From the NCBI GenBank assembly GCA_039923495.1, contig JBDTCO010000152.1, positions 1 through 16,799 on the forward strand: a DNA stretch of 16,799 bases. Direction: 5' to 3'. The DNA is from JBDTCO01 sp039923495 (GTDB lineage Bacteria > Myxococcota_A > Polyangia > Palsa-1104). Positions 8,747 to 15,251 of the stretch are shown in pieces. The first letter of the stretch is position 1, and every line of letters begins with the position of its first letter. The notes below the pieces were generated by a model. The model was not told the DNA's origin, did no database searches, and saw only the letters and a list, made by a program, of their open reading frames with translations. The translations under genes were made by a program, and so were the position numbers.

Positions 8747-8861
8747 GGCGAGTCCTCGAGCAACGAGTGTGCCGGGAGGGGCACGGCGCGGAAGCATCCG
8801 ACATTGCGGGCAAAGCCGGGTGAGCAATCGGTGTCGTGTCCGTGCGGACGCGCACGGTCGG

Positions 8862-8901
8862 TCGCGCTGACACACGATGACGCGCACCGGTGTCAGCGCG
8901 A
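8862..8901. promoter_or_regulatory. perfect 12-bp inverted repeat, candidate operator between divergent genes
   Basis: TCGCGCTGACAC (8862-8873) and GTGTCAGCGCGA (8890-8901) are exact reverse complements separated by 16 bases, so the half-sites are about 28 bp centre to centre. An inner palindrome CACCGGTG lies at 8885-8892. The repeat lies between the leftward alpha-2-macroglobulin start (8746) and the rightward small ORF (8916) and lipase-maturation-factor gene (9047). No T-run follows on either strand, so a dimeric regulator site or 5' UTR hairpin is more likely than a terminator. Confidence 0.45.
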
Positions 8902-8915
8902 TGTACCATGCACGC

Positions 8916-9044
8916 ATGGATCTCGTGCGCGCGGGCGGCTCGACGGTGGGCATCGCGCGGAGCACGAGCCTCCACGAGGATCCGCTCTACGCGCGCGGCA
9001 ATGACGTGGACGACCGCCGCACGCAGCTGCAGTTGACCGCGTAG
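8916..9044 (+). CDS. possible small protein (42 aa) just upstream of the lipase-maturation-factor gene
   Basis: The short ORF begins MDLVRAGGSTVGIARS and ends DDRRTQLQLTA. Nearly all its codons end in G or C, as in the confirmed genes of this window, which suggests real coding. Its stop TAG ends 2 bases before the ATG of the next gene, so the two could be coupled. A second in-frame ATG at 8901 would add five residues with poorer codon bias. No clear Shine-Dalgarno sequence is visible, and the peptide has no signal, membrane segment or motif that I recognise. It could be a leader peptide, a small protein, or chance openness in GC-rich DNA. Confidence 0.35.
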   Translation: MDLVRAGGSTVGIARSTSLHEDPLYARGNDVDDRRTQLQLTA

Positions 9045-9046
9045 AC

Positions 9047-10423
9047 ATGGCGCGGCTGTTCCTGCGCGGGCTCGCGCTGGTCTCGTTGATCGCGTGGCTC
9101 TCGATGGGCTCGCAGATCCTGCTGCTCGTCGGCTCGCACGGCCTCCTGCCGATCGCGCCGCTGCTCGACGAAGCGCGAAGACAGCACGTCGCGATGCGGA
9201 CCGCGCCCACCCTCTTCTGGTGGTCGGCGAGCGACACCATGCTCATCGGAGCGTGTGCCCTCGGTGCCGCGAGCGCGCTGTACGGCCTGCTGTACGCGAG
9301 CCGCGTGTGGCTGATCGTCTCGCTGCCGCTGTACCTGTCGGTGTGCATCGCAGCGCAGGACTTCTGCGGGTTCCAGTGGGACCTGCTCCTGCTCGAGACC
9401 AGCTTCGTCGCGCTGTTCCTCGACCCGCAGCGACCCACGCTCGCTGCGCTGTGGATGCCGCGCCTCCTGCTCGTGAAGCTCTACGTCGAGTCGGGGATCG
9501 CAAAAGCGCAGTCGCCGATCGGCGACTGGTTCTCCGGCAGCGCGATGGTCTCGTACTTCGAGACTGCGCCGCTGCCGATGCCGCTGGCGCGCTGGCTCCA
9601 CGCGCTGCCGCTAGGCGTGCTGCACTGGATGGCCTGGCTGACGCTGTTCATCGAGCTGGTCGTGCCGCTGTGTGTGTTCGGGTCGCGACCCCTGCGGCGC
9701 TTCGCGTTCATCGTGCTGACGGGCTTTCAGCTCATGAACGTGGTCACGGCGAACTACGGCTTCTTCGTGCCGCTCACGCTGCTCTTGCACCTGTTCCTGC
9801 TCGACGACGACGCGCTGCCATCCTGGCTCGGGCGTGCCGATGCAGAGCCGCCATCCCGCCGGGCGCGTATCACCAGCACGATCGCGCTGGCGGTGTGGGG
9901 CTCCCTGTCGCTCGTCGAGGGTCTGCTCACGTTCACCGCCATCGAGTGGGCGCCGCTGCTCGCGCTTCACGACGTCTACGCACCGCTGCGCGTCGTCAAT
10001 GCGTACCACCTGTTCGGAGCGGTCACGACCGAGCGCATCGAGCCCACGTTCTTCGTGCGGGTTGGACAGACGTGGACCGAGCTCGCGCTCCACGACAAGC
10101 CCGGACCCGTCGAGCGGAGCCTTCCGATCGTGCAGCCACACCAGCCGCGGGTGGACTTCCAGCTGTGGTTCAACGGCCTGCGCGCAGGCGATCGGCTGCC
10201 GCGCTACGTCGTCAACCTCGAGGACGCGCTGTGCTCGGAGCCGTCACGCGTCGCGTCGCTGTTCACGACAGCGCCGCCGGAGCACGCGGACGCGATCCAG
10301 ATCCGCTACGCCCGCTACCACTTCACATCGCCCAAAGAAAAAGTGCTCTGGACTCGAGCGTGGATTCACTCGAGGCCAGAGCACCTGTGTGGAGACGACG
10401 TCGAGGAGACGACGCGGCGTTAG
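9047..10423 (+). CDS. lipase maturation factor family integral membrane protein
   Basis: This 458-aa polytopic membrane protein resembles the lipase maturation factor family (vertebrate LMF1/LMF2, ER proteins needed for folding of secreted lipases); the function of the bacterial members is not established. Family marks are FQWDLLLLETSF (about 109-120), KLYVESGIAKAQSPIGDW (about 144-161), the FETAPLPMPLARWLH stretch (about 171-185), ANYGFFVPLTLLLHLFLLDD (about 235-254), the PHQPRVDFQLWFNGL block (about 364-378) and YARYHFTS near the end. About ten hydrophobic segments fill the first 300 residues; the last 140 form a soluble domain. The ATG at 9047 gives a normal N-terminus starting with a membrane segment. 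It is preceded by a tiny ORF ending 2 bases upstream. Its 3' end contains a strong hairpin that would terminate the converging gene. Confidence 0.9.
   Translation: MARLFLRGLALVSLIAWLSMGSQILLLVGSHGLLPIAPLLDEARRQHVAMRTAPTLFWWSASDTMLIGACALGAASALYGLLYASRVWLIVSLPLYLSVCIAAQDFCGFQWDLLLLETSFVALFLDPQRPTLAALWMPRLLLVKLYVESGIAKAQSPIGDWFSGSAMVSYFETAPLPMPLARWLHALPLGVLHWMAWLTLFIELVVPLCVFGSRPLRRFAFIVLTGFQLMNVVTANYGFFVPLTLLLHLFLLDDDALPSWLGRADAEPPSRRARITSTIALAVWGSLSLVEGLLTFTAIEWAPLLALHDVYAPLRVVNAYHLFGAVTTERIEPTFFVRVGQTWTELALHDKPGPVERSLPIVQPHQPRVDFQLWFNGLRAGDRLPRYVVNLEDALCSEPSRVASLFTTAPPEHADAIQIRYARYHFTSPKEKVLWTRAWIHSRPEHLCGDDVEETTRR
10336..10384 (-). terminator. rho-independent terminator for the leftward coiled-coil gene, inside the converging CDS
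   Basis: Read on the minus strand, GTGCTCTGG (10384-10376) and CCAGAGCAC (10351-10343) pair perfectly. After one A/G mismatch, six more pairs (CTCGAG/CTCGAG) follow around a 10-base loop. The stem is followed at once by TTTTTCTTT (10342-10334). This is a textbook intrinsic terminator for leftward transcription, 86 bases past the stop of the gene ending at 10470. On the plus strand no T-run follows. It lies within the last 30 codons of the lipase-maturation-factor gene. Confidence 0.75.
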
Positions 10424-10425
10424 AG

Positions 10426-10455
10426 GGTCCGCAATCTGAAACACGCGGGCGGACC
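10426..10455. repeat. 7-bp inverted repeat in the convergent gap
   Basis: GGTCCGC (10426-10432) and GCGGACC (10449-10455) are exact reverse complements with a 16-base spacer, filling most of the 46-bp gap between two converging stop codons. No U-tract follows on either strand; a weak or accessory transcript-end hairpin is the simplest reading. Confidence 0.4.
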
Positions 10456-10469
10456 GGAACGTCGCCCTG

Positions 10470-11195
10470 TTACAGGTCGAGACCGCCCAGTGGATCCGTG
10501 CTCTTCGAGTTGACCTTCGGGCCGTTGTGCTTGGCTTCGGCGCCCTTGCCCGACGAGTGCTTGGCGGCGTGACTCTCGGTGGTGGCAGCGATCCTGGCCT
10601 GCAGCTTGGCCTTCTCTGCGGCATCGGAGGTCTTCTCCATCTGCGCCTTGAGATCGCCCATCTCGGCCTCGAACTTGCGCTTGTCCGCCTCGGCCTGCGC
10701 CGCGGCGGCCTTGCGATCGGCGTCGTGCTGCGCGGCGGCAGCGGCCTGCAGCTGCGCGTTCTCGATGTTGTGCTTCTGGACGACGTAGGCCATGGAGCCG
10801 CCGGCCGCGACGACGAGAAACAGCACACCACCGACGACGGCGCCGGTGGGGAACTTCTTGCCGTCGACCTTGGCGCGCGCCTCGGCCTCGATGCGCGACT
10901 GCTCGAGCCGCGTGGCGGCCTCGATCTGCGCGCGACGCTCCGACTCCTGGAGGCGCAGCTGGCCCTCTCGCTCGGCGCGCTCCTTCTCCTCACGCTCGCG
11001 ACGGACCGCATCCTCGGCGGCGCGGATCTTGGACTCCTCCGCCTCCTTGGCCATGCGGACAGCGTCTTCGCGCGCGCGGCGCTCCGCGTCGATGCGCGAC
11101 TTCTCTGCGTCTTCCTCCTGCTTGACGCGGTCCTCTTCGATATTGCGCAGCTCACGAAGTGAAAAGAGGACTGAGTTCTCGCGACGATCGGACAT
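10470..11195 (-). CDS. coiled-coil, single-pass membrane protein of unknown function
   Basis: This 241-aa protein opens with MSDRRENSVLFSLRELRNIE, followed by a long highly charged, Glu/Arg/Ala-rich coiled coil (about 15-112). One membrane helix follows (about 116-139, GAVVGGVLFLVVAAGGSMAYVV). A second Ala/Gln/Lys-rich coiled coil (about 140-205) leads to a low-complexity tail with C-terminal DPLGGLDL. The layout recalls TolA/TonB-like bridging proteins, but there is no recognisable TolA or TonB end domain and the hydrophobic helix is central. Coiled-coil proteins with an N-terminal S-V-L-F-S-L-x-E-L motif are, as I recall, found in myxobacteria; the role is unknown. The start at 11195 has GAGGAG 7 bases upstream, preferred over an extension to 11231. 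It is transcribed divergently from the phosphatase gene at 11314. Confidence 0.8.
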   Translation of the reverse strand: MSDRRENSVLFSLRELRNIEEDRVKQEEDAEKSRIDAERRAREDAVRMAKEAEESKIRAAEDAVRREREEKERAEREGQLRLQESERRAQIEAATRLEQSRIEAEARAKVDGKKFPTGAVVGGVLFLVVAAGGSMAYVVQKHNIENAQLQAAAAAQHDADRKAAAAQAEADKRKFEAEMGDLKAQMEKTSDAAEKAKLQARIAATTESHAAKHSSGKGAEAKHNGPKVNSKSTDPLGGLDL

Positions 11196-11210
11196 CAACA
11201 ATCTCCTCGA

Positions 11211-11226
11211 TCCGGTCGGGACCGGA
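11211..11226. promoter_or_regulatory. 7-bp palindrome between promoter and start of the coiled-coil gene
   Basis: TCCGGTC and GACCGGA flank a 2-base centre. The palindrome lies 16 bases upstream of the start at 11195 and immediately before the GAGGAG ribosome site, where a repressor or a 5' UTR hairpin could limit expression. Function is inferred from position only. Confidence 0.35.
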
Positions 11227-11235
11227 CGCATGTTC

Positions 11236-11264
11236 TAGCTAGCACACGGACTGTAGCGCTTCAA
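11236..11264 (-). promoter_or_regulatory. candidate sigma70-type promoter for the coiled-coil gene
   Basis: On the minus strand a TTGAAG (-35, 11264-11259) is followed after 17 bases by TAGCTA (-10, 11241-11236). The -10 match is weak (2 of 6); spacing and position, about 40 bases before the start, are right. Confidence 0.28.
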
Positions 11265-11298
11265 GACGGTAGCCGGTGAGGACGTGTCCTCTTTCGTG

Positions 11299-11304
11299 TA
11301 GTAT
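11299..11304 (+). promoter_or_regulatory. candidate -10 element of the phosphatase operon
   Basis: TAGTAT matches the -10 consensus at 4 of 6 positions. Transcription would begin around 11311-11314, that is, at or next to the TTG start codon at 11314, suggesting a leaderless transcript. No good -35 is seen. A near-palindrome GAGGAC-GT-GTCCTC (11277-11290) occupies the -35 region and could be an activator or repressor site. Confidence 0.3.
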
Positions 11305-11313
11305 CACCCCGCT

Positions 11314-12027
11314 TTGCCGTTCGTCGATCTGCACTCGCACGTCCTCCCCGGCCTGGATGACGGCGTTCGTACCTTGCCGGAGTCGCTCGAGCTCATCGCC
11401 GCGCTCGCCAGGATCGGCTTCTCTACGATCTGCGCCACGCCCCACCAGCGCGCCGACATGTATCTCCCTGCCCGCGAGTCCATCGACGCGGCCTACGCCA
11501 AGGTCGGCGCGGCGTTGCCGGCGGGATCACCTACTTTGAACCTCGGCGCGGAAAACTTTTGGGACGAAGTTCTCGCCCGGCGCCTGCCGACGAGTGAGCA
11601 TCCCACCTACACGGGCGGTCACGCGTTTCTCTTCGAGATCCCGGTCGGCATGTGGCCGCCGCGCATCCTCGAGACGCTCTTCGAGGTCCGCCTCCGCGGC
11701 ACGCTGCCGGTCATGGCTCACCCGGAGCGCTACTCGGCGCTGTGGAACCAGCCGGAGCGCGTGGCGTCCATCGCGCGGACCGCCGCGCTCGTCATCGATC
11801 TCGCCGCGCTCGAAGGCGCGCATGGCGAGAACGAGAAGCGCATGTCACGGCTGCTCGTTGACGAGGGCATCGCGCACGCCGGCGCCTCGGACGCGCACTG
11901 CCTCGAAGACGTCAAGCTCGCCGCAGCAGGCATCGCCTGGATCAAGAAGCGTCACGGACAGGCCCGCGTCGACCGCATGCTCGACGAGGCCCCGCGGATG
12001 ATCTTGACTGGCGAGCTCCCAGAGTAG
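11314..12027 (+). CDS. CpsB/YwqE-type PHP-family protein-tyrosine phosphatase
   Basis: This 237-aa metal-dependent phosphatase is of the CpsB/Wzb-analogue type. Family members dephosphorylate bacterial tyrosine kinases that control capsule and exopolysaccharide export. Metal-binding PHP motifs are complete: DLHSHVLPGLDDG (H7, H9), CATPH (H44), a Glu at about 80 (GAENFW), MAHPERY (H136) and GASDAH (D193, H195). The start must be the TTG at 11314: an in-frame TAG lies at 11299-11301, and later start codons would remove the HxH motif. No Shine-Dalgarno sequence precedes it. It is the first gene of a run of four, 34 bases ahead of a nucleotide-sugar dehydrogenase, which agrees with a role in polysaccharide regulation. 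No cognate tyrosine kinase lies in this window. Confidence 0.92.
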   Translation: MPFVDLHSHVLPGLDDGVRTLPESLELIAALARIGFSTICATPHQRADMYLPARESIDAAYAKVGAALPAGSPTLNLGAENFWDEVLARRLPTSEHPTYTGGHAFLFEIPVGMWPPRILETLFEVRLRGTLPVMAHPERYSALWNQPERVASIARTAALVIDLAALEGAHGENEKRMSRLLVDEGIAHAGASDAHCLEDVKLAAAGIAWIKKRHGQARVDRMLDEAPRMILTGELPE

Positions 12028-12061
12028 CTTCAGCCCCACACCAAAAAAGGACCGACCGACC

Positions 12062-13363
12062 ATGGCAACCCTCCTCGAGAAGATCAAAAAGCACGACGCG
12101 AAGGTCGCAGTCATCGGGATCGGCTATGTCGGCCTCCCGCTGTGCGTGGAGATGGCGTCGGCCGGCTTCTCCACCGTCGGCTACGACAAGCACGACGTGA
12201 AGGTGAAGAGCGTCAACGAGGGGAAGTCGTACATCGGTGACATCTCCGACGCGGTGCTCGCGCCGCTCGTGAAGAGCGGCAAGCTCACGGCGTCGACGGA
12301 TCCGAAGGTGCTCCTGCAGGCGGACGTCGTCGTCATCTGCGTGCCCACGCCGCTCGGCAAGACGCGCGAGCCCGACAACAGCTTCATCATCCTCGCCGCC
12401 GAGGATCTGAAGGCGCACCTCCACAAGGACATGCTCATCGTCCTCGAGTCCACGACATTCCCCGGCTTCACGAACGAGGTGCTGCTGCCCAAGCTCTCCG
12501 AGAGCGGACTCGAGGTCGGCAAGGACTTCTTCCTCGCGTTCTCTCCCGAGCGCGTCGATCCGGGCAACGAGAAGTGGCAAACCAAGAACACACCGAAGGT
12601 CGTCGGTGGCTCGACGCCGCGCTGCACCGAGGTGGTGCAGGCGATGTACGGCGAGGTCATCGACAACCTGGTTCCCGTGTCGTCGACCGATGCCGCAGAG
12701 ATGGTGAAGCTCCTCGAGAACACGTTCCGCGCGGTGAACATCGGCCTCGTGAACGAGGTGGCGATCATGTGCCACAAGCTCGGGCTCAACACCTGGGAGG
12801 TCATCGACGCCGCGGCCACGAAGCCGTTCGGCTTCATGCGCTTCTACCCGGGTCCGGGGCTCGGCGGTCACTGCATCCCCGTCGATCCGCTGTACCTGCA
12901 GTGGAAGATGAAGACGCTCAAGTACGAGACACGCTTCATCGCGCTCGCCGACGAGATCAACTCGCACATGCCGCACCTCGTGGTCGAGAAGACGCAGGAC
13001 GCGCTCAACGGCCACAAGAAGGCGTTGAACGGCTCGAAGATCCTCATCCTCGGCATGGCCTACAAGAAGGACATCGCCGATGTGCGCGAGTCGCCCGCGC
13101 TCGACATCGCCGAGCTCTTCATGCAAAAGGGCGCCGAGGTCAGCTACCACGACCCGCACGCTGCCGAGGTCGTCATCGGCACGCACACGCTGAAGTCGGT
13201 GCCGTTCGAGAAGCTCGGGCAGTTCGACGTCGTCGTCATCGTCACCGATCACTCGACGGTGGACTACAAGGTGGTCGCGCGCGAAGCGAAGCTCCTCGTC
13301 GACACGCGCAACGCGATGAAGAGCCTCAAGAGCGAGATCAAGGGCACGCTCGTCTCCATCTGA
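12062..13363 (+). CDS. nucleotide-sugar 6-dehydrogenase, probably UDP-N-acetylglucosamine 6-dehydrogenase (WbpA-like)
   Basis: This 433-aa cytoplasmic NAD-dependent enzyme oxidises C6 of a UDP-hexose to the uronic acid in two steps, feeding surface polysaccharide synthesis. Seen are the Rossmann motif VAVIGIGYVGLPL (about 15-27), the VICVPTPLG loop (about 91-99), ESTTFPGFT (about 129-137), FSPERVDPG (about 160-168), and the catalytic Cys in GPGLGGHCIPVDP (C271). The C-terminal UDP-binding half contains ILGMAYKKDIADVRESPA. The GGHCIPVDPLYL form and overall length resemble the WbpA/VipA group (UDP-GlcNAc) more than UDP-glucose dehydrogenases, but the substrate is not certain. AAGGA lies about 10 bases before the ATG. 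The TGA stop shares its A with the ATG of the next gene. Confidence 0.93.
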   Translation: MATLLEKIKKHDAKVAVIGIGYVGLPLCVEMASAGFSTVGYDKHDVKVKSVNEGKSYIGDISDAVLAPLVKSGKLTASTDPKVLLQADVVVICVPTPLGKTREPDNSFIILAAEDLKAHLHKDMLIVLESTTFPGFTNEVLLPKLSESGLEVGKDFFLAFSPERVDPGNEKWQTKNTPKVVGGSTPRCTEVVQAMYGEVIDNLVPVSSTDAAEMVKLLENTFRAVNIGLVNEVAIMCHKLGLNTWEVIDAAATKPFGFMRFYPGPGLGGHCIPVDPLYLQWKMKTLKYETRFIALADEINSHMPHLVVEKTQDALNGHKKALNGSKILILGMAYKKDIADVRESPALDIAELFMQKGAEVSYHDPHAAEVVIGTHTLKSVPFEKLGQFDVVVIVTDHSTVDYKVVAREAKLLVDTRNAMKSLKSEIKGTLVSI

Positions 13364-13809
13364 TGCTGCGCGCTGCGATCGCCGCCACGCTGCTCCTCGC
13401 CCCCGTCGTCGCGAACGCGAAGGCGAAGGCCGAGCTCTCGTATCGCCTCGAGGAGATCTACTCGACCGCGCTACGCTACGTGCGCGTCGATCGCGGCTGC
13501 ACCATCACCGACAAGGATCCCGAGGCGGCCTTCGTGATGTTCGAGTGTCCCGTCTCCGACGGCGGCGCGGACAAGAAGGTCTCGCGCGGGGCGCTCGAGC
13601 TGTTCCACAACGGCCCGCGCGGTCGCGACGCGATCCAGCTCGCGGTCTCGCTCTCCGACGAGCCGCACGGTGCCGAGCTGCGCTGGGTCGAGCTCTTCGA
13701 GCGCAAGCTGCGGGAGGAGCGAGGCGCACCCGTCGCAGCGCCGAAGCCGGCGCCGCAGCCGCAGGAGAAGTCGCCGGATGGCGGCATGTCGAAGGTCAAC
13801 CCGTACTGA
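13363..13809 (+). CDS. small exported protein of unknown function
   Basis: I do not recognise this 148-aa protein. It begins with a clear signal peptide (MLRAAIAATLLLAPVVANA, cleavage after about residue 19). The mature domain is about 95 residues with two cysteines (RGCTITD, FECPVSD) that could form a disulfide. A Pro/Ala/Gln-rich tail follows (APKPAPQPQEKSPDGGM). The N-terminal part of the domain is predicted helical and the middle mixed. Its ATG overlaps the TGA of the dehydrogenase gene by one base and its own TGA overlaps the ATG of the threonine aldolase gene by one base (TGATG both times), so it sits inside a tight operon. This makes the start nearly certain. A periplasmic or surface role is inferred from the signal peptide. 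Confidence 0.8.
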   Translation: MLRAAIAATLLLAPVVANAKAKAELSYRLEEIYSTALRYVRVDRGCTITDKDPEAAFVMFECPVSDGGADKKVSRGALELFHNGPRGRDAIQLAVSLSDEPHGAELRWVELFERKLREERGAPVAAPKPAPQPQEKSPDGGMSKVNPY

Positions 13810-14870
13810 TGCCCGCGCACGTGCCCGCGCAGCTGCCCGCGCCGATGATCGACCTCCGATCCGACACGGTCACGAAGCCCACGCCCGCGATGCGACGCGT
13901 GATGGCCGAAGCCGAGGTCGGCGACGATGTCTACGGCGAGGATCCGTCGGTGCTAGCGCTCGAGCACGACGTCGCCGCGATGCTCGGCAAGGAAGCCGGC
14001 CTCTTCACGCCGTCGGGTACCATGGCCAACCAGATCGGCATCTGGTCACACACCCATCCCAGCGACGAGGTGCTCGTCTCCGAAGGCGCGCACGTGATGC
14101 TCTACGAGTGCGGCGCAGCGCCCGCGCTGTCGGGCGTGCAGCTCACCGTCGTCGGCCGCGGCGGCACGTTCTCGGGTCGAGACGTCGAGGCCGCGTACAA
14201 GGCCGACAATGGCCACTACCCTCCGACGCGACTCGTCTGCCTCGAGAACACGCACAACCGCGGCGGTGGCATCGTGGTACCGCAGGCGCAGGTGCTCGAC
14301 GTGGCTCGCGCCTCTCGCAAGCTTGGCCTCGCGCTGCACCTCGACGGCGCGCGCCTCTGGAATGCCCACGTCGCCACGAAGCTGTCGCTCGCCGAGCTGG
14401 CCGCGCCGTTCGATACCGTGTCGGTGTGCCTCTCGAAGGGCCTCGGCGCTCCCATCGGCTCCGTGCTCACCGGAGCAAAAGATCTCATCTTGCGCGCCCG
14501 TCGTCGTAGAAAGATGCTCGGAGGAGGAATGCGCCAGGCCGGCATCCTCGCCGCTGCGGGGCGCCACGCCATCGAGCACCACCTCGCGCGCCTCGCCGAC
14601 GATCACGTCAGCGCGCGTGAGTTTGCAGTGCTCGTCGCCCAGCACCCGCACATCGTGATCGACCTCGCCACCGTGCAGACCAACCTCTGCATCTTCGAGC
14701 TGCACAAGAGCGCAGCGCTCGATGCCGCCGCGTTCGTCGACGCTGCACGTACGCGCGGCCTCCTGCTGAACGCCGTCGGTGCGCGCCGCCTGCGCATCGT
14801 GACTCACCTCGACGTCGATGCCGCGGCCTGCGCGCGCGCGGCGAAGATCGTCACCGACCTGCTCTCGTAG
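13809..14870 (+). CDS. ltaE: low-specificity L-threonine aldolase
   Basis: This 353-aa PLP-dependent fold-type I enzyme cleaves L-threonine or L-allo-threonine to glycine and acetaldehyde. Motifs are IDLRSDTVTKPTPAMR (about 14-29), GDDVYGEDPSV, LFTPSGTMANQIG (about 65-77), EGAHVMLYE (about 92-100), LENTHNRGGG (about 145-154), HLDGARLWNA (about 177-186), and the PLP-binding lysine in VSVCLSKGLGAPIG (K210). Length and motif order are as expected. I chose the ATG at 13809 because it overlaps the previous stop (TGATG). An internal ATG at 13845, just before IDLRSDTV, is the only serious alternative and would drop 12 residues. It is the last gene of the operon and ends 4 bases from a converging gene. 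Why it is cotranscribed with sugar-nucleotide genes is not clear. Confidence 0.93.
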   Translation: MPAHVPAQLPAPMIDLRSDTVTKPTPAMRRVMAEAEVGDDVYGEDPSVLALEHDVAAMLGKEAGLFTPSGTMANQIGIWSHTHPSDEVLVSEGAHVMLYECGAAPALSGVQLTVVGRGGTFSGRDVEAAYKADNGHYPPTRLVCLENTHNRGGGIVVPQAQVLDVARASRKLGLALHLDGARLWNAHVATKLSLAELAAPFDTVSVCLSKGLGAPIGSVLTGAKDLILRARRRRKMLGGGMRQAGILAAAGRHAIEHHLARLADDHVSAREFAVLVAQHPHIVIDLATVQTNLCIFELHKSAALDAAAFVDAARTRGLLLNAVGARRLRIVTHLDVDAAACARAAKIVTDLLS

Positions 14871-14874
14871 GCGC

Positions 14875-15225
14875 CTAGCCGCCGTCGTGCCCGGCGAGGT
14901 CCGGGCCCTTCGTGGCCATGTCGTGGACCAGGGCAGAGAGGTCCTGCGGCGTGGCGGAGAGATCGGGCGGCGCGACCCCGGACAGATCACGACCTGCGAA
15001 GTCGTAGCCAGTCGACGCATCGAGGAAGTCATCGGGATGCATACCGAGCTTGTCGGCGCACACCGCGGGCGCCTGCGTCGTGTCGCACAGGAGGCCCGTC
15101 GCGCACTGCGCCGAGCTGATGCACACCTCACCCGCGAGCCGATGAGCACTCGTGCAGCCAGAAATCAGCCCGGTCCCCACCGTGGCGATGAAGAGCAAGG
15201 TTCCGATTCTTCCTTGTAAACGCAT
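14875..15225 (-). CDS. small Cys-rich lipoprotein with a short D-L-x repeat tail
   Basis: This 116-aa lipoprotein has a signal peptide ending in the lipobox LISGC (lipidated Cys24). Four further cysteines (35, 41, 47, 56) in GEVCISSAQCATGLLCD and its continuation have the spacing of small disulfide-bonded domains common in myxobacterial lipoproteins. The C-terminal 37 residues are five imperfect units of about 7 residues, each beginning D-L or D-M (DLSGVAPP, DLSATPQ, DLSALVH, DMATKGP, DLAGHDGG). The start at 15225 is the only ATG placing the signal peptide at the N-terminus; GGGGTGG lies just upstream. It converges on the threonine aldolase gene and is divergent from the EF-hand gene with only 26 bases between starts. 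Function is unknown. Confidence 0.82.
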   Translation of the reverse strand: MRLQGRIGTLLFIATVGTGLISGCTSAHRLAGEVCISSAQCATGLLCDTTQAPAVCADKLGMHPDDFLDASTGYDFAGRDLSGVAPPDLSATPQDLSALVHDMATKGPDLAGHDGG

Positions 15226-15251
15226 GCCACCCCAGCTTACCACGACGATCC

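Larger units (their letters stand above)
8747..9046. other. 300-bp divergent intergenic region
   Basis: It separates the leftward alpha-2-macroglobulin operon from the rightward lipase-maturation-factor gene and must hold both promoters. I see no convincing -35/-10 pair. It contains the 12-bp inverted repeat at 8862-8901, a shorter one (CCGTGC/GCACGG) around 8839-8857, a GTGCC/GGCAC hairpin near 8769-8783 just upstream of the leftward ribosome site, and the 42-codon ORF at 8916-9044. Confidence 0.6.

Noticed and set aside
8747..8965. 73-residue N-terminal extension of the macroglobulin
   Set aside because: It would bury the signal peptide and lipobox; the ATG at 8746 has its own GAGGA site.
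5708..9004. 1098-codon plus-strand open frame opposite the macroglobulin gene
   Set aside because: Same antisense shadow effect: composition is dominated by Arg, Asp, Val, Leu and His, while the minus strand has a full conserved protein.
12004..12030. Internal promoter before the dehydrogenase (TTGACT, TAGCTT)
   Set aside because: Spacing is only 15 bases and the -10 match is poor; the genes are close enough to be cotranscribed.
12050..12061. Triple GACC repeat before the dehydrogenase start as a phase-variable tract
   Set aside because: Three units are too few to expect slippage; probably chance.
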